Shown here: one piece after another, positions 10,501 to 22,500 of the stretch | How positions within the stretch are numbered: the stretch's first letter is position 1 | Layout: each line of letters opens with the position of its first letter | Assembly (NCBI RefSeq): GCF_001672975.1 | Contig: NZ_LZKU01000214.1 | Span: forward strand, 1-51,569 | Length of the DNA: 51,569 bases | From: Mycobacterium sp. 1465703.0 | Lineage (GTDB): Bacteria; Actinomycetota; Actinomycetes; Mycobacteriales; Mycobacteriaceae | Direction of reading: 5' to 3' | Program-made: the position numbers and the translations under genes | Notes under the pieces: generated by a model | Told to the model about the DNA's origin: nothing | Databases searched by the model: none | The model's input: the letters and a program-made list of their open reading frames with translations, nothing else

Positions 10501-13500
10501 AGTGCGGCCCCCAACGCCTCGGCATCTAGCCGTCCACTCAGCCGCAACGCGGCCGCCATGTTGTAAATCGGTGACGGCCCCAACAATTGGTCGATAAACC
10601 ACAACCGCTGCTGGGCAAACGACAACGGCACCACCTCGGGCCGCTCCACGGCCACCAACGGCTCACGGCGGCTGCCACTCCCACCGACGCGCAGCGCCAA
10701 CTGGGCCACCGTAGGCGCCTCGAACACGGTGCGCACCGACAGATCTGCATCCAGACCGGTCTCGATCGCCGCGATCAAACGCATCGCCAACAACGAGTCC
10801 CCGCCCAAATCGAAGAACGAGTCATCGACACCGACCTGCTCGATCCCCAGCACCTCGGCGAACATGCCGGCCAGGATCTCTTCGACCGGGCTCGCCGCTG
10901 CGCGAGAACCGGCATTCTGATATTCGGGTGCCGGTAGAGCGCGGGTATCGAGTTTGCCGTTGACCGTCAACGGCATCGTTTCCAACGACACCACCGCGGC
11001 CGGCACCATGAACTCCGGCAGCCGCTCGGCGAGCTGAATGCGCAGCTGGGCCGGGTCGGCGGTGCCGGTGACATAACCCACCAGACGTTTGTCGCCAGGG
11101 CGGTCCTCGCGGGCGATCACCACCGCCTGCTCAACCCCGTCGCAGCCGGCCAGGGCCGTGCGCACCTCACCGAGCTCGATGCGATATCCGCGAATCTTGA
11201 CCTGCTCATCAGCACGGCCCAGATAGCGCAGCTGCCCATCGGCACCCCAACACACCAGGTCCCCGGTGTGATACATGCGCTGTCCCGGCGCTCCGAACGG
11301 GCAGGCCACAAACCGAGTTCCGGTCAATCCCGTTCGGCGCAGATACCCATAGGCCAGTCCGGCACCGGCCACATACAACTCGCCGACGACCCCGGCCGGC
11401 ACCGGCCGCAACCACTCGTCGAGCACAAAAAACGCCGCCTCGCCCACCGGCGATCCGATCGGCGGCACACCCGAGCCCGCCGTCAGCGGCGCGCTGATCG
11501 CCACACACATCGTCGTCTCGGTCGGGCCATAGGCGTTTACCATCACCCGCCCCGGCGCCCACCGATCCACCACCTCGGCCGAACACGCCTCACCGACCAC
11601 CGCCAACGCCGCCGACTCCAGCCCCTCAACCGGCAGCGCCGCCACCGCCGACGGGGTCTGCGTCAACACGCTGACCTGTTCAGCGACCAACACTTCGTGG
11701 AGCTCTTGCGGTGAACCGGTCACCGACTCCGACACCACCACCACGCGCCCACCGCGCAACAACGCCCCGAAGATCTCCCAAACCGACACGTCGAACGCCA
11801 ATGAGTGACACAGCGCCCACACCCCAGCGCGCGGCAAACCGGCATCCAACGACCCCAACAGCTGGGTCACATTGCGATGGGTGATCGCCACGCCCTTGGG
11901 CACCCCCGTGGTGCCCGAGGTGTAGATCAGGTACGCGACATCGTCCGCGGCCGGCGCCGGCAAACTCGTGCTGGGCTGGTCGTCGATGCATCGATCGTTG
12001 ACGTCGATAACCGTCACGCCATGGCGTTCTAACCGCTCAGCCAGATCGGCGGTGGTGACGCCGACGACCGGCTTGGCATCGCCGAGCATGAACTCGATCC
12101 GGGTATCCGGCGACGAGGGGTCGATCGGCAGGTAGGAGGCTCCGGTCTTGAGCACGGCCAGGATCGCCGCGACGGCCTCGGCCGACCGTGAAAATAGCAG
12201 TGCCACAGTTTGTCCCGGACCCGCACCGGCAGCCGCGAGGCAATGCGCCAACCGATTCGAGGTTTCATCCAGCGCGCGGTAGGTCACCGCCAGGTCCTCG
12301 CACACCAGCGCCACGGCGTCCGGGGTGCGCGTCACGTGGGCAGTGAACAGCTCGGGAATCGACACCGGCGCGCTAGCCGGCGCGGTCAAAACCGCTTTAT
12401 TACCAAGCTCTTCCAGCCGAGCGTGCTCACCGGCATCTAGCAGATCCACCGACGACAAGCGCCGGGTGGGGTCGGCGGTCATCGCCGTCAACACCCGCTG
12501 CAACCGCGCGATCAACGTCTGGATGCTGTCCTCGTCGAACACGTCGGTGCGGAATTCCACCTGCCCGTAAATCCCGGCGGGTGCACCGGCCTCGGTCCAG
12601 CGTTCTTTGAGGAAGAAGACCAGATCCATCTTGGCGGTCTGAGTGTCCGCGGCCAGCGGCGAGACCTGAAGATCGCCCAGGCTCAAGCCCTCTTCGGGGA
12701 CCTCAACCTGCCCGGGGAAGTTGTTCCAGCCCAACATCACCTGCACCAGCGGGTGATGGGCCAGCGACCGGGTGGGGTTGAGCCGCTCCACCAGCATCTC
12801 GAAGGGCACGTCTTGGTGCTCGTAGGCGGCCAGGCTGCGCCGTCGTACCTGGGCCAGCAGGTCGGCCACGGTGGGATCACCGGTCAGATCGACGCGCAGC
12901 ACCAAGGTGTTGACGAAGAACCCGATCAGTTCATCGAGTGCGGGATCGCGCCGCCCGGCGATCGCAAACCCTACCGCCACATCGGAACTGGCGCTGAGCT
13001 TGGACAACAGCACCGCCAGGGCGGCCTGCATCACCATGAAACCGGTCGCGTTGTGCTCGCGGCACACCCGGGCAACCTGCTGCTGCAGTTGGACCGGCCA
13101 CTCCACGTTCACCCGGGCGCCGCGCTGATCAGCCACCAGTGGATAGGGCCGATCGGTGGGCAGCTGCAGCCGCTCGGGCATTCCGGCCAGCGCCTGCTCC
13201 CACTCAGCGAGCTGTGCGGCGATGCGGCTGTCACGGTCATCGAAATCACCGAATTGGGCACGCTGCCACAGGGTGTAATCGACATACTGCACCGGCAATG
13301 GCGCCCAGTCGGGAGCCCGCCCGGCGCACCGGCTGGCATAAGCCATGCCTAGGTCATGCAGCAGCCGCATCGTCGACCAACCGTCGGCGGCGATTTCATG
13401 CAGCACGATCGCCAGCATGTGTTCGTCGTCGGCGACGCGGAAAAGCCTTGCCCGCAACGGGATCTCGGTGGCCAAATCAAACGCGTGACGCAGCGCGGCG

Positions 13501-16500
13501 ACGACGGCTTCACCAAGCCGGTCCTCCGGCCACCCGGTGGCATCGACGACCTGCCAACCGAAGTCGGCTTCCTCGGCGCTCACCACCACCTGGTGGGGCA
13601 CGCCATCGATCGCAGGGAACAGGGTGCGCAGGCTCTCATGGCGGCCCACCACATCGGCCAGCGCCGCACCCAGTGCCTCGACATCAAGGCGCCCGTTCAG
13701 CCGCAACGGCACCACCACGTTGTAAACCGGTGAAGGCCCATGCAATTGGTCGGTAAACCACATCCGGCCCTGCGCGAACGACAACGGAATCACCGCCGGC
13801 CGCTCCACCGGGACCAGCGGCTCCAGGCCGCCGCCCTTACCGATTCGCGGCGCCAACTGGGCAACCGTGGGCGCCTCGAACACCGCGCGCACCGTAATAT
13901 CGGCGTCCAGACCGGTGTTGATCGCGGCGATCAAACGCATCGCCGACAACGAATCCCCACCCAAATCGAAGAACGAGTCGTCGACACCGACCCGGTCCAG
14001 CCCCAGCACCTGGGCGTAGATGCTGGCCAAGATCTCCTCAGTGGGGTTACTCGGGGCACGGTAACGATCCGCACCTTGATACACGGGCGCCGGCAAGGCC
14101 TTTCGGTCGATCTTGCCCGAGGACGTCATCGGAAACTCGTCGAGCACCACAATGTGCGTCGGCACCATGTATTCGGGCAACCACGTACTCAGTTGCTGAC
14201 GAATCGCACCGATTTTGGTATTGGTCTGCGGGTCATTGGCGTAGCTGGTGACTCGGTGGGGCCCGCCAGGTGGCAGATACAGATCGGTCAGCGCCGAGGT
14301 CTGCTCAGCGTCAGCTGCAGCGATGAACACCGCATCCACCGTGCCCGGTTGAGCGCCCCAGGTAACCGCGACGTGATATCCGGCGGTCTCACCAAGGCGG
14401 TGCAATTGTTCGGGGACAACAGCATCGGCGCCGTCGGCGTGGGCTAAAGCGTCGGCTAACGGCAGCCCGGCGGCCAGGCTGCGTTCGATGTCGACGTCGC
14501 TGAACACTCCGGCGCGGGGAACGCCAGTGACACGAACGGCGCCCGGACGCTCAGACATCAACCGGGTTTGCAGCCCGTCCAGGCCCGCGCACCGGGGCCA
14601 CGCCCAGCTGTCCGCGCCGGCCATTGAGCGCACCGGTGCAGGGGATTTATAGATGACGAGGTCGTAGCGATACCGGTTCAGCTCGTTATCGGCCATCCCG
14701 GGCTTGACCTCGATATCCAGCCCGGCCGCCGACACATTTTCGGTAGCCCAGGTGGTGAAAAACTCAGGGGCCAGCAGCAATTCGGGCTCGCCGAGCACAG
14801 CGCGCTGAACTCTTTGACGAATCTCGGCAGCGTCGGCGGCTTCGGTGCGGGCCACGGCCACCCCGGTTTGAAACGCGCCCTGCAGGCTGTGGTTGCGCAC
14901 GTCGCCGATAAACACTGCCCCGCCCGGTGCCAGCAACCGCATCGCCACGTCCATCACGTCGCGCAGGTACCCCGCACTCGGGAAGTACTGGACCACCGAG
15001 TTGAGCACCACCACATCGAAGTGGCCCTCCGGCAACCCGTCGGCCACGTCCGCCGACTGCACCCGCAGCTGCACCCGGTCACCCCACGACTGCTCAGCCA
15101 CCGCTGCCTGCAGCGTCTGAATCGTCGGCGCGGAAAAGTCTGTGCCCCAATACTCGACACAGTCCGGGGCGATCTGCGACAACAGCAACCCCGAACCCAC
15201 GCCGATCTCCAAAACGCGTTGCGGCTGCAGGGCGTTGATCCGTTTCACCGTGGCCGAGCGCCACTCCACCATGTCTTCGAGCGGTATCGGCTCGTCGGTG
15301 TAGCTGCTGTTCCAGCCGCGGAAGTCCATCCCGAAGCCGGGCGTCTCGACCTCGGCGTCGTACAGGTCGTCGTACAGCTGTTGCCACTCTTCGACGATTT
15401 CGGCGTCGTCATCGGCGGTACTGGTCTGCCCCAACGTGACGTAGCCGATCAAATGCGGACCGGTGTCGCTCTGGTGCACGCTGGCCGCGGCCTGGGTGAC
15501 CTGCGGGCAGGCCAGCAGGGTGTTTTCGATCTCGCCCAACTCGATGCGCTGGCCGCGCAGTTTGATCTGAGTATCGGCACGACCTAAGTAGTCCAGGGTG
15601 CCCTCAGCCGTCCAGCGGACCAGATCCCCGCTGCGATACATCCGCGTCCCGGCTGGCCCCGAAAGGGCCGCAAAAGGATTCGCCACGAACCGTTCCGCGG
15701 TCAACCCGGGCCTGCCCACATAGCCGTGCGCCACCGCAGGCCCGGCCAGATACAACTCGCCTACCACGCCAGCCGGAGCCGGGTTCAGCTGCGCATCGAG
15801 CACCAGCGCGCACACCCCGGCCAACGGGGCACCGATGCGCACCGGCTGACCCGCGAACAGCTGCGCGCAGGTAACCCAGATGGTGGTCTCGCTGGGGCCG
15901 TAGCCGTTGTACATCCGCCGACCCGGCGCCCAGGCCGCCACCACCTCGTCGAGGCAGGCCTCCCCCACAGCGATCACCGTGTCCAGCCCATCCAGCCGGG
16001 CCCGATCCAGCGACGAGAGCACCGTCGGAGTCAAAATCGCCGCACTGACCCGCTGGTCCTGCAGCAACGCCGTCAACGCATCCCCGGCGTACACCCCCGC
16101 CGGGGCAACCACCAACGCCGCCCCGGACTCGACGGCCCACAAGAACTCACCGACCGAGGCATCAAAGGTCGGCGCGGCCACCATCAACACCCGCGCATCC
16201 GCGCCCAACCCGAACATCTCGCCTTGCGCCGCAGCCCAACCCAGCAGGCCGGCGTGGCTGACCGTCACCCCCTTGGGCACACCGGTCGACCCCGACGTGA
16301 AGATCACATACGCGCCGTTATCCACCGCCAACGGCGCCAGCCGGTCGGCGTCGGTAATCGGATCCGCGCAACGTTCGGACACATCCAGATCATCGATGCG
16401 CAGCACCGGGTGCACTCCGGCCACCGTGTCGGCGCTGCACGTCAACACACACACGGCGCCCACCGCGTCGAGCACCGCGGCGATGCGCTCGACCGGATGG

Positions 16501-19500
16501 GTCGGATCCACCGGCACATACACCCCACCGGCCTTGACCACCGCCCACCAGGCCACGACCAATTCCGCGCACCGGCCCATCGCGACGCCCACCGCGCGCT
16601 CGGGACCCACGCCGGCCTCGATCAGCACCCGCGCCAACCGCGTCGACCACGCATCGAGCTCGCCATAGGACAGCTCCCGTGCACCGTCGACGACGGCCAC
16701 GGCGTCCGGGTCGGCGGCCACTGCCGCCGCTAACAGTTCCGGCGCCAGCCCCACCGGCGCGCTCACCCCGGCACCCGACCACTCCGACAGCACCAGATCT
16801 CGTTCGCCGCGATCCAGCAGCGAAACCTCACTGACCATCACCGAGGCATCGGCGATCACCGCCTCGATCACCCGGCCAAACCAGCCGACCAACCGCTCGA
16901 TGGTCGACCGGTCAAACAAATCCGTGGCATACATGACCAGTCCGGCGGCCATCGGCGCCGCCGCATCGTCGCCGGGCACCTCGCTCAGCTCGATGTCCAA
17001 GTCGAACTTGGCCGTGCGGGTAAAGACCGCCAACTGCTCAACGCTGACGTCCTCCAGCGCCATGTCGGGGCGCACATTGTTCTGGAAGACCAAGAGCACC
17101 TGGAACAACGGATGGTGCGCCGCGGAACGCACCGGGTTGAGCTGCTCGACCAGCAATTCGAACGGCACATCTTGGTTGCTGTAGGCATCCAGCGCCTGCT
17201 GGCGCACCTGCTCGAGCACCTCGCTGAACCGCTGCGCGGAGTTGACGTCCACCCGTAACACCCAGGTGTTGACGAAGAACCCGACCAGCTCATTCAGCGC
17301 CGCATCCATCCGCCCGGCGATTGGCGCACCCATCACCACGTCCTCGCCGGCTCCCACCCGGTGCAACACCACCGCCATGGCCGCCTGCAACACCATCGAG
17401 ACCGTCGCGTTGTGCGCCGCCGCGAGCGCCTTGACCCCCGCCCAGGTCTGCGCGTCGATGCGCAGCTCTACCTCATCACCGCGATAACTGGGCACCGCCG
17501 GGCGCGCCCGATCCGCCGGCAACGACACCACCTCGGGCAGGTCGGCCAACTGTTGTCGCCAATATGCCAGCTGTCCGGCGATCACACTGTCCGGATCGGA
17601 CTCCACGCCCAACCAATCCTGTTGCCACAGCGTGTAATCGGCATACTGCACCGGTAACGGCGCCCACTCCGGAGCCCGGCCGTGCCGGCGCGCCCGATAC
17701 GCCTCACCGATGTCCCTCGCCATGGGAGCCATTGACCAACCGTCAAAAGCGATGTGGTGCACCACAATTCCCACCACATGCTGCTCGGGGCCCACCGCAT
17801 AGATCTGCGCACGAATCGGGATCTCGGCGGCCAAATCAAACCGATATCCCGCCAGCGCCACCAACTCGGCGACCACATCCTGCTCGGACAACGACACCAC
17901 CGCCGCGCCGCCACGTCGCCACATCCCCGGCTCGGCCGGCAACACCTGTTGCAACGGCACACCATCGACGTCGGGAAAGACGGTGCGCAGCGACTCGTGA
18001 CGGGCGATCACATCATCGATAGCCGCCCCCAGCGCGTCGACGTCCAGCACGCCGCTGATCCGAAACGCGGTCGGAATGTTGTAGGTCGCCACGCCCCCCT
18101 CGAACCGATCGAGGAACCACAACCGCTGTTGGGCAAACGACAACGGCGCTACCGCCGGCCGCTCACCGGCCACCAATGGCTTACGACCGCCCCCCTCGCC
18201 GATACGGGGTGCCAACTGGGCAACCGTGGGTGCCTCGAACAACGTGCGCACCGCAAGGTGAGCATCCAGCGCGCTGTTGACCGCAGCGATGACCCGCATC
18301 GCCGATAACGAATCTCCACCCAAGTCGAAGAACGAGTCGTCGACTCCGACCTGATCGAGGCCGAGGACCTGGGCGTAGATGCCGGCCAGGATCTCCTCTG
18401 TGGGACTGGCCGGGGCGCGGTACTGATCCACATCCTGGTAGTCGGGCGCCGGCAAGGCCCGGGTGTCCAGTTTGCCGTTGACCGTCAACGGCAGCGCGTC
18501 GATCACCACCACCGCCGCCGGCACCATGTAGGAGGGGAGCCGCTGACCCAACCGGGCCCGAACATCGGACGGGTCAGCGGCTCCAGTCACATAACCCACC
18601 AGCCGTTTGTCACCGGGGCGGTCCTCACGGGCGACCACCACCGCGTGCTCCACCCCATCCACTGCCGCTAGCGCCGCGCGGATTTCGCCGAGCTCGATGC
18701 GATAGCCGCGGATCTTGACCTGCTCATCAGCACGGCCCAGATAATCCAGCTGCCCATCGGCACTCCAACACACCAGATCTCCGGTGCGATACATCCGTTG
18801 TCCCGACGCCGCGAACGGGCAGGCCACAAACCGCGACGCCGTCAACCCCGTCCGGCCCACATATCCGTACGCCAGCCCCCCGCCGGCCACATACAACTCA
18901 CCGACGACCCCGGCCGGTACCGGACGCAGCAACCCATCCAGCACAAAAAAGCCAAGGTGGACCAACGGCACCCCGACGGGGCTGACGCTGCGGCCGACGT
19001 CGGCGACGCTGATCTCGCGGAATGAGGCATGCACTGTCGTCTCGGTGATGCCATACATATTGATCAGCCGCGGTAACCGCGGGTACTTGTCCAACCAGGT
19101 CGCCAGACGCTGGGGTTCTAGCGCCTCGCCGCCGAACACCACCGTCTGCAGCTTGAGCTGACCCTCGGACCCAGGTGCTCGCGTGTCGACGGTTTGCAGC
19201 GCATAAAAAGCCGATGGGGTCTGACTCAATACGCTGACGTGTTCGGCAACCAGCAAGGCGTGGAAGTCTTCCGGCGAGCGGACCACCTCGTCGGGCACCA
19301 CCACCAGCCGCCCGCCGTGCAGCAGCGCACCGAAGATCTCCCACACCGAAAAGTCAAAGGCCAACGAATGGCACTGCGACCATGCCTGCCCCGGCAAAAA
19401 TTCCAGGTCGGCGTCCAGTGCCCTCAGCAGCCGGGTGACGTTCCGGTGGGGGATGGCTACCCCCTTGGGAACACCGGTCGTGCCCGAGGTGTAGATCAGG

Positions 19501-22500
19501 TAGGCGATCTCCTCGGCGGCCGGCGCCGGCAAGCCCGTGCACGGATACGTCTGGATGCGCGGGTCGTCGACATCGATGATTCGCAGGCCACACCCGTCGA
19601 ACCGGTCGGCCAGCCCGGTGGTGGTGATGGCGACGATCGGTGCCGCATCGGCAACCATGAACTCGATCCGGGCCGCCGGCACAGCCGGGTCGATCGGCAG
19701 GTAGGCCGCCCCGGTTTTGAGCACCGCCAACATCGCCACGACTGCGTCGGCCGACCGCGGCAACAGCAGCGCCACACGCTCACCCGGGCCGGCGCCAACG
19801 CCGGTCAGCAGGCGCGCCAACCGGTTCGACGCCTCGTCGAGCTCCCGGTAGGTCATCGAGTGGCCGTCGAAGCTCACCGCCGGCGCTTCGAACGCGCGCG
19901 CGACTTGGGCGGCGAACACCGCCGGAATCGACGCCGGTGTGGGGGCAGGTCGGGTCAACGCCGCCCGGTTGCCCCACCGATCTAGGCGGGCGTGCTCATC
20001 AGCATCGAGCAGGTCCAGCGACGACAACCGCGCCGTGGGATCGACGGTCATGGCCGCCAACACCCGCCGCAACCGGTCGATCAGCGTTTCGATGCTTTCG
20101 GGGTCGAACACGTCGGTGCGGAACTCCACCGTCCCACCGATCCCGGCGGGCTCACCGGCCTCGCTCCAGCGTTCGGCTAACGAGAACGTCAGGTCCACGC
20201 GGGCGGTACGGGTGTCTATCGGTACGGGGCTGACTTGCAGATCGCCCAGCGCCAGCCCGGTCGCCGGGTCCCCCGCGAAGTTCTGCCAGGCCAGCATCAC
20301 CTGGACCAGCGGATGATGATTCAGCGAGCGGGTCGGGTTGAGCCGCTCCACCAGCACCTCGAAGGGCACATCTTGATGCTCGTAGGCGGCCAGGCTGCGC
20401 CCTCGCACCTGGGCCAGCAACTCGGCGACACTGGGATCGCCGGCCACATCGACCCGCAACACCAAGGTGTTGACGAAGAAGCCCACCAGCTGATCGAGCG
20501 CAGGATCACCGCGCCCAGCGATCGGGAAGCCCACCGCCACATCGGAATTGGCGCTGAGCTTGGACAGCAGCACCGCCAGGGCGGCCTGCAGCACCATGAA
20601 GCTGGTCGCATTGTGCTCACGGGCCACCCGACGAATTTGCTGCTGCAGTTCGCCCGGCCAGTCCACCGTCACGCTGGCGCCGCGGTAATCGGCAACCAGC
20701 GGGTAGGGCCGGTCGGTGGGCAGCACCAACCGCTCGGGCAGCCCGGCCAGCTCTTGTTCCCAATACGCCAACTGCGCGCCGATGCGGCTGCCGCTGTCAT
20801 CGAGATCGCCCAGCAGCGCGCGCTGCCACAGCGTGTAATCGACATATTGCACCGGCAACGGCGCCCATCCCGGGGCTTGCCCCGCACACCGGCTGGCATA
20901 GGCCACCCCCAGATCAGCCACCAGCGGGGTGACCGACAAGCCGTCGGCAGCGATGTGGTGCACCACGGCCACGAGCACATGTTCGTCCTCGCTGACGTGG
21001 AAAAGCGTTGCCCGCAGCGGGATTTCGGTCGCCAAGTCAAACGGGTGACGAGCCGCGGTGTCCAAGGCCTCCGCTAGCCGGCTTTCCGGCCAGCCGGTGG
21101 CATCGACGACGTCCCAGCCGAGGTCGGCCTGCGCCACCGGGATCACCACCTGCTGGGGTATGCCCTCGGGCGCCGTAAACAGGGTGCGCAGGCTTTCATG
21201 GCGGGCCACCACGTCGGCTAGCGCCGCACCCAAGACGTCGGTATCCAGCCGCCCGCCCAGCCGCAGGGCCGCCGCCATGTTGTAGACCGGTGAGGGGCCT
21301 TGCAATTGATCGATGAACCACAACCGGTACTGGGCAAACGACAACGGCACCACCGCGGGCCGCTCGACGGCCACCAACGGCTCCAGGCCGCCGCCCTTCC
21401 CGATACGAGGAGCCAACTGGGCCACCGTGGGCGCCTCGAAAACATCGCGCACCGCAAGACCGGCGTCCAGACTCGCGTTGATCGCGGCGATCAAGCGCAT
21501 CGCTGACAGTGAATCCCCGCCCAGGTCGAAGAACGAGTCGTCGACACCGACGCGTTCGAGCCCCAGGATGTGGGAGTAGATGCCGGCTAGGATCTCTTCG
21601 GCGGGCGTTTCCGGGGCGCGGTAAGCAGTGACGGTGTATTCGGGTGCCGGTAGGGCACGGGCGTCGAGTTTGCCGCTGACCGTCAACGGCAACGTTTCCA
21701 ACCCCACCACCGCGGCGGGCACCATATACTCCGGCAACCGCTCGGCCAGTTGGGTGCGCAGCTCGGCCGGATCGGCGGTCCCGGTGACATAACCCACCAG
21801 CCGCTTATCGCCAGGGCGGTCCTCGCGGGCCATCACCACCGCCTGCTCCACCCCATCCAGCCCGGCCAGTGCCGCGCGGACTTCACCTAGTTCGATGCGG
21901 TAGCCACGGATCTTGACCTGCTCATCGGAACGCCCCAGATACCGCAGCTGCCCATCAGCACCCCAACTCACCAGATCTCCGGTGCGATACATCCGCTGTC
22001 CCGAGCTGGCAAATGGGCAGGCCACAAACCGCGACCCGGTCAGCGAAGCCCGGCCCACATACCCGACGGCCACGCCGCGACCCACGACATACAACTCACC
22101 GACCACACCGGCCGGCACCGGACGTAACCACTCGTCGAGGACGAACAGCGCCGCGGTCGATACCGGCGCACCGATCGGCACCACACCGGCCCCGACCGAC
22201 AGCGGCGCGCTCATCGACGCATACACCGTGGCCTCGGTGGGGCCATAGGCGTTGATCACCACCCGCCCGGGCGCCCACACATCCACCACCTCTGTCGGGC
22301 AGGCCTCACCGCCGAGTAGCAACGCCACCGACTCCAGCCCCTGCGGGCGCAGTGCGGTCACCGCAGACGGAGTCTGGGTGAGCACATTGACCTGTTCGCT
22401 GACCAGCAAGGCGTGGAAATCAACCGGCGAGCCGACCACCTCGTCGGGTACGACCACCAGCCGGCCACCTCCGAGCAGTGCAGCCCAGATCTCCCAAACC

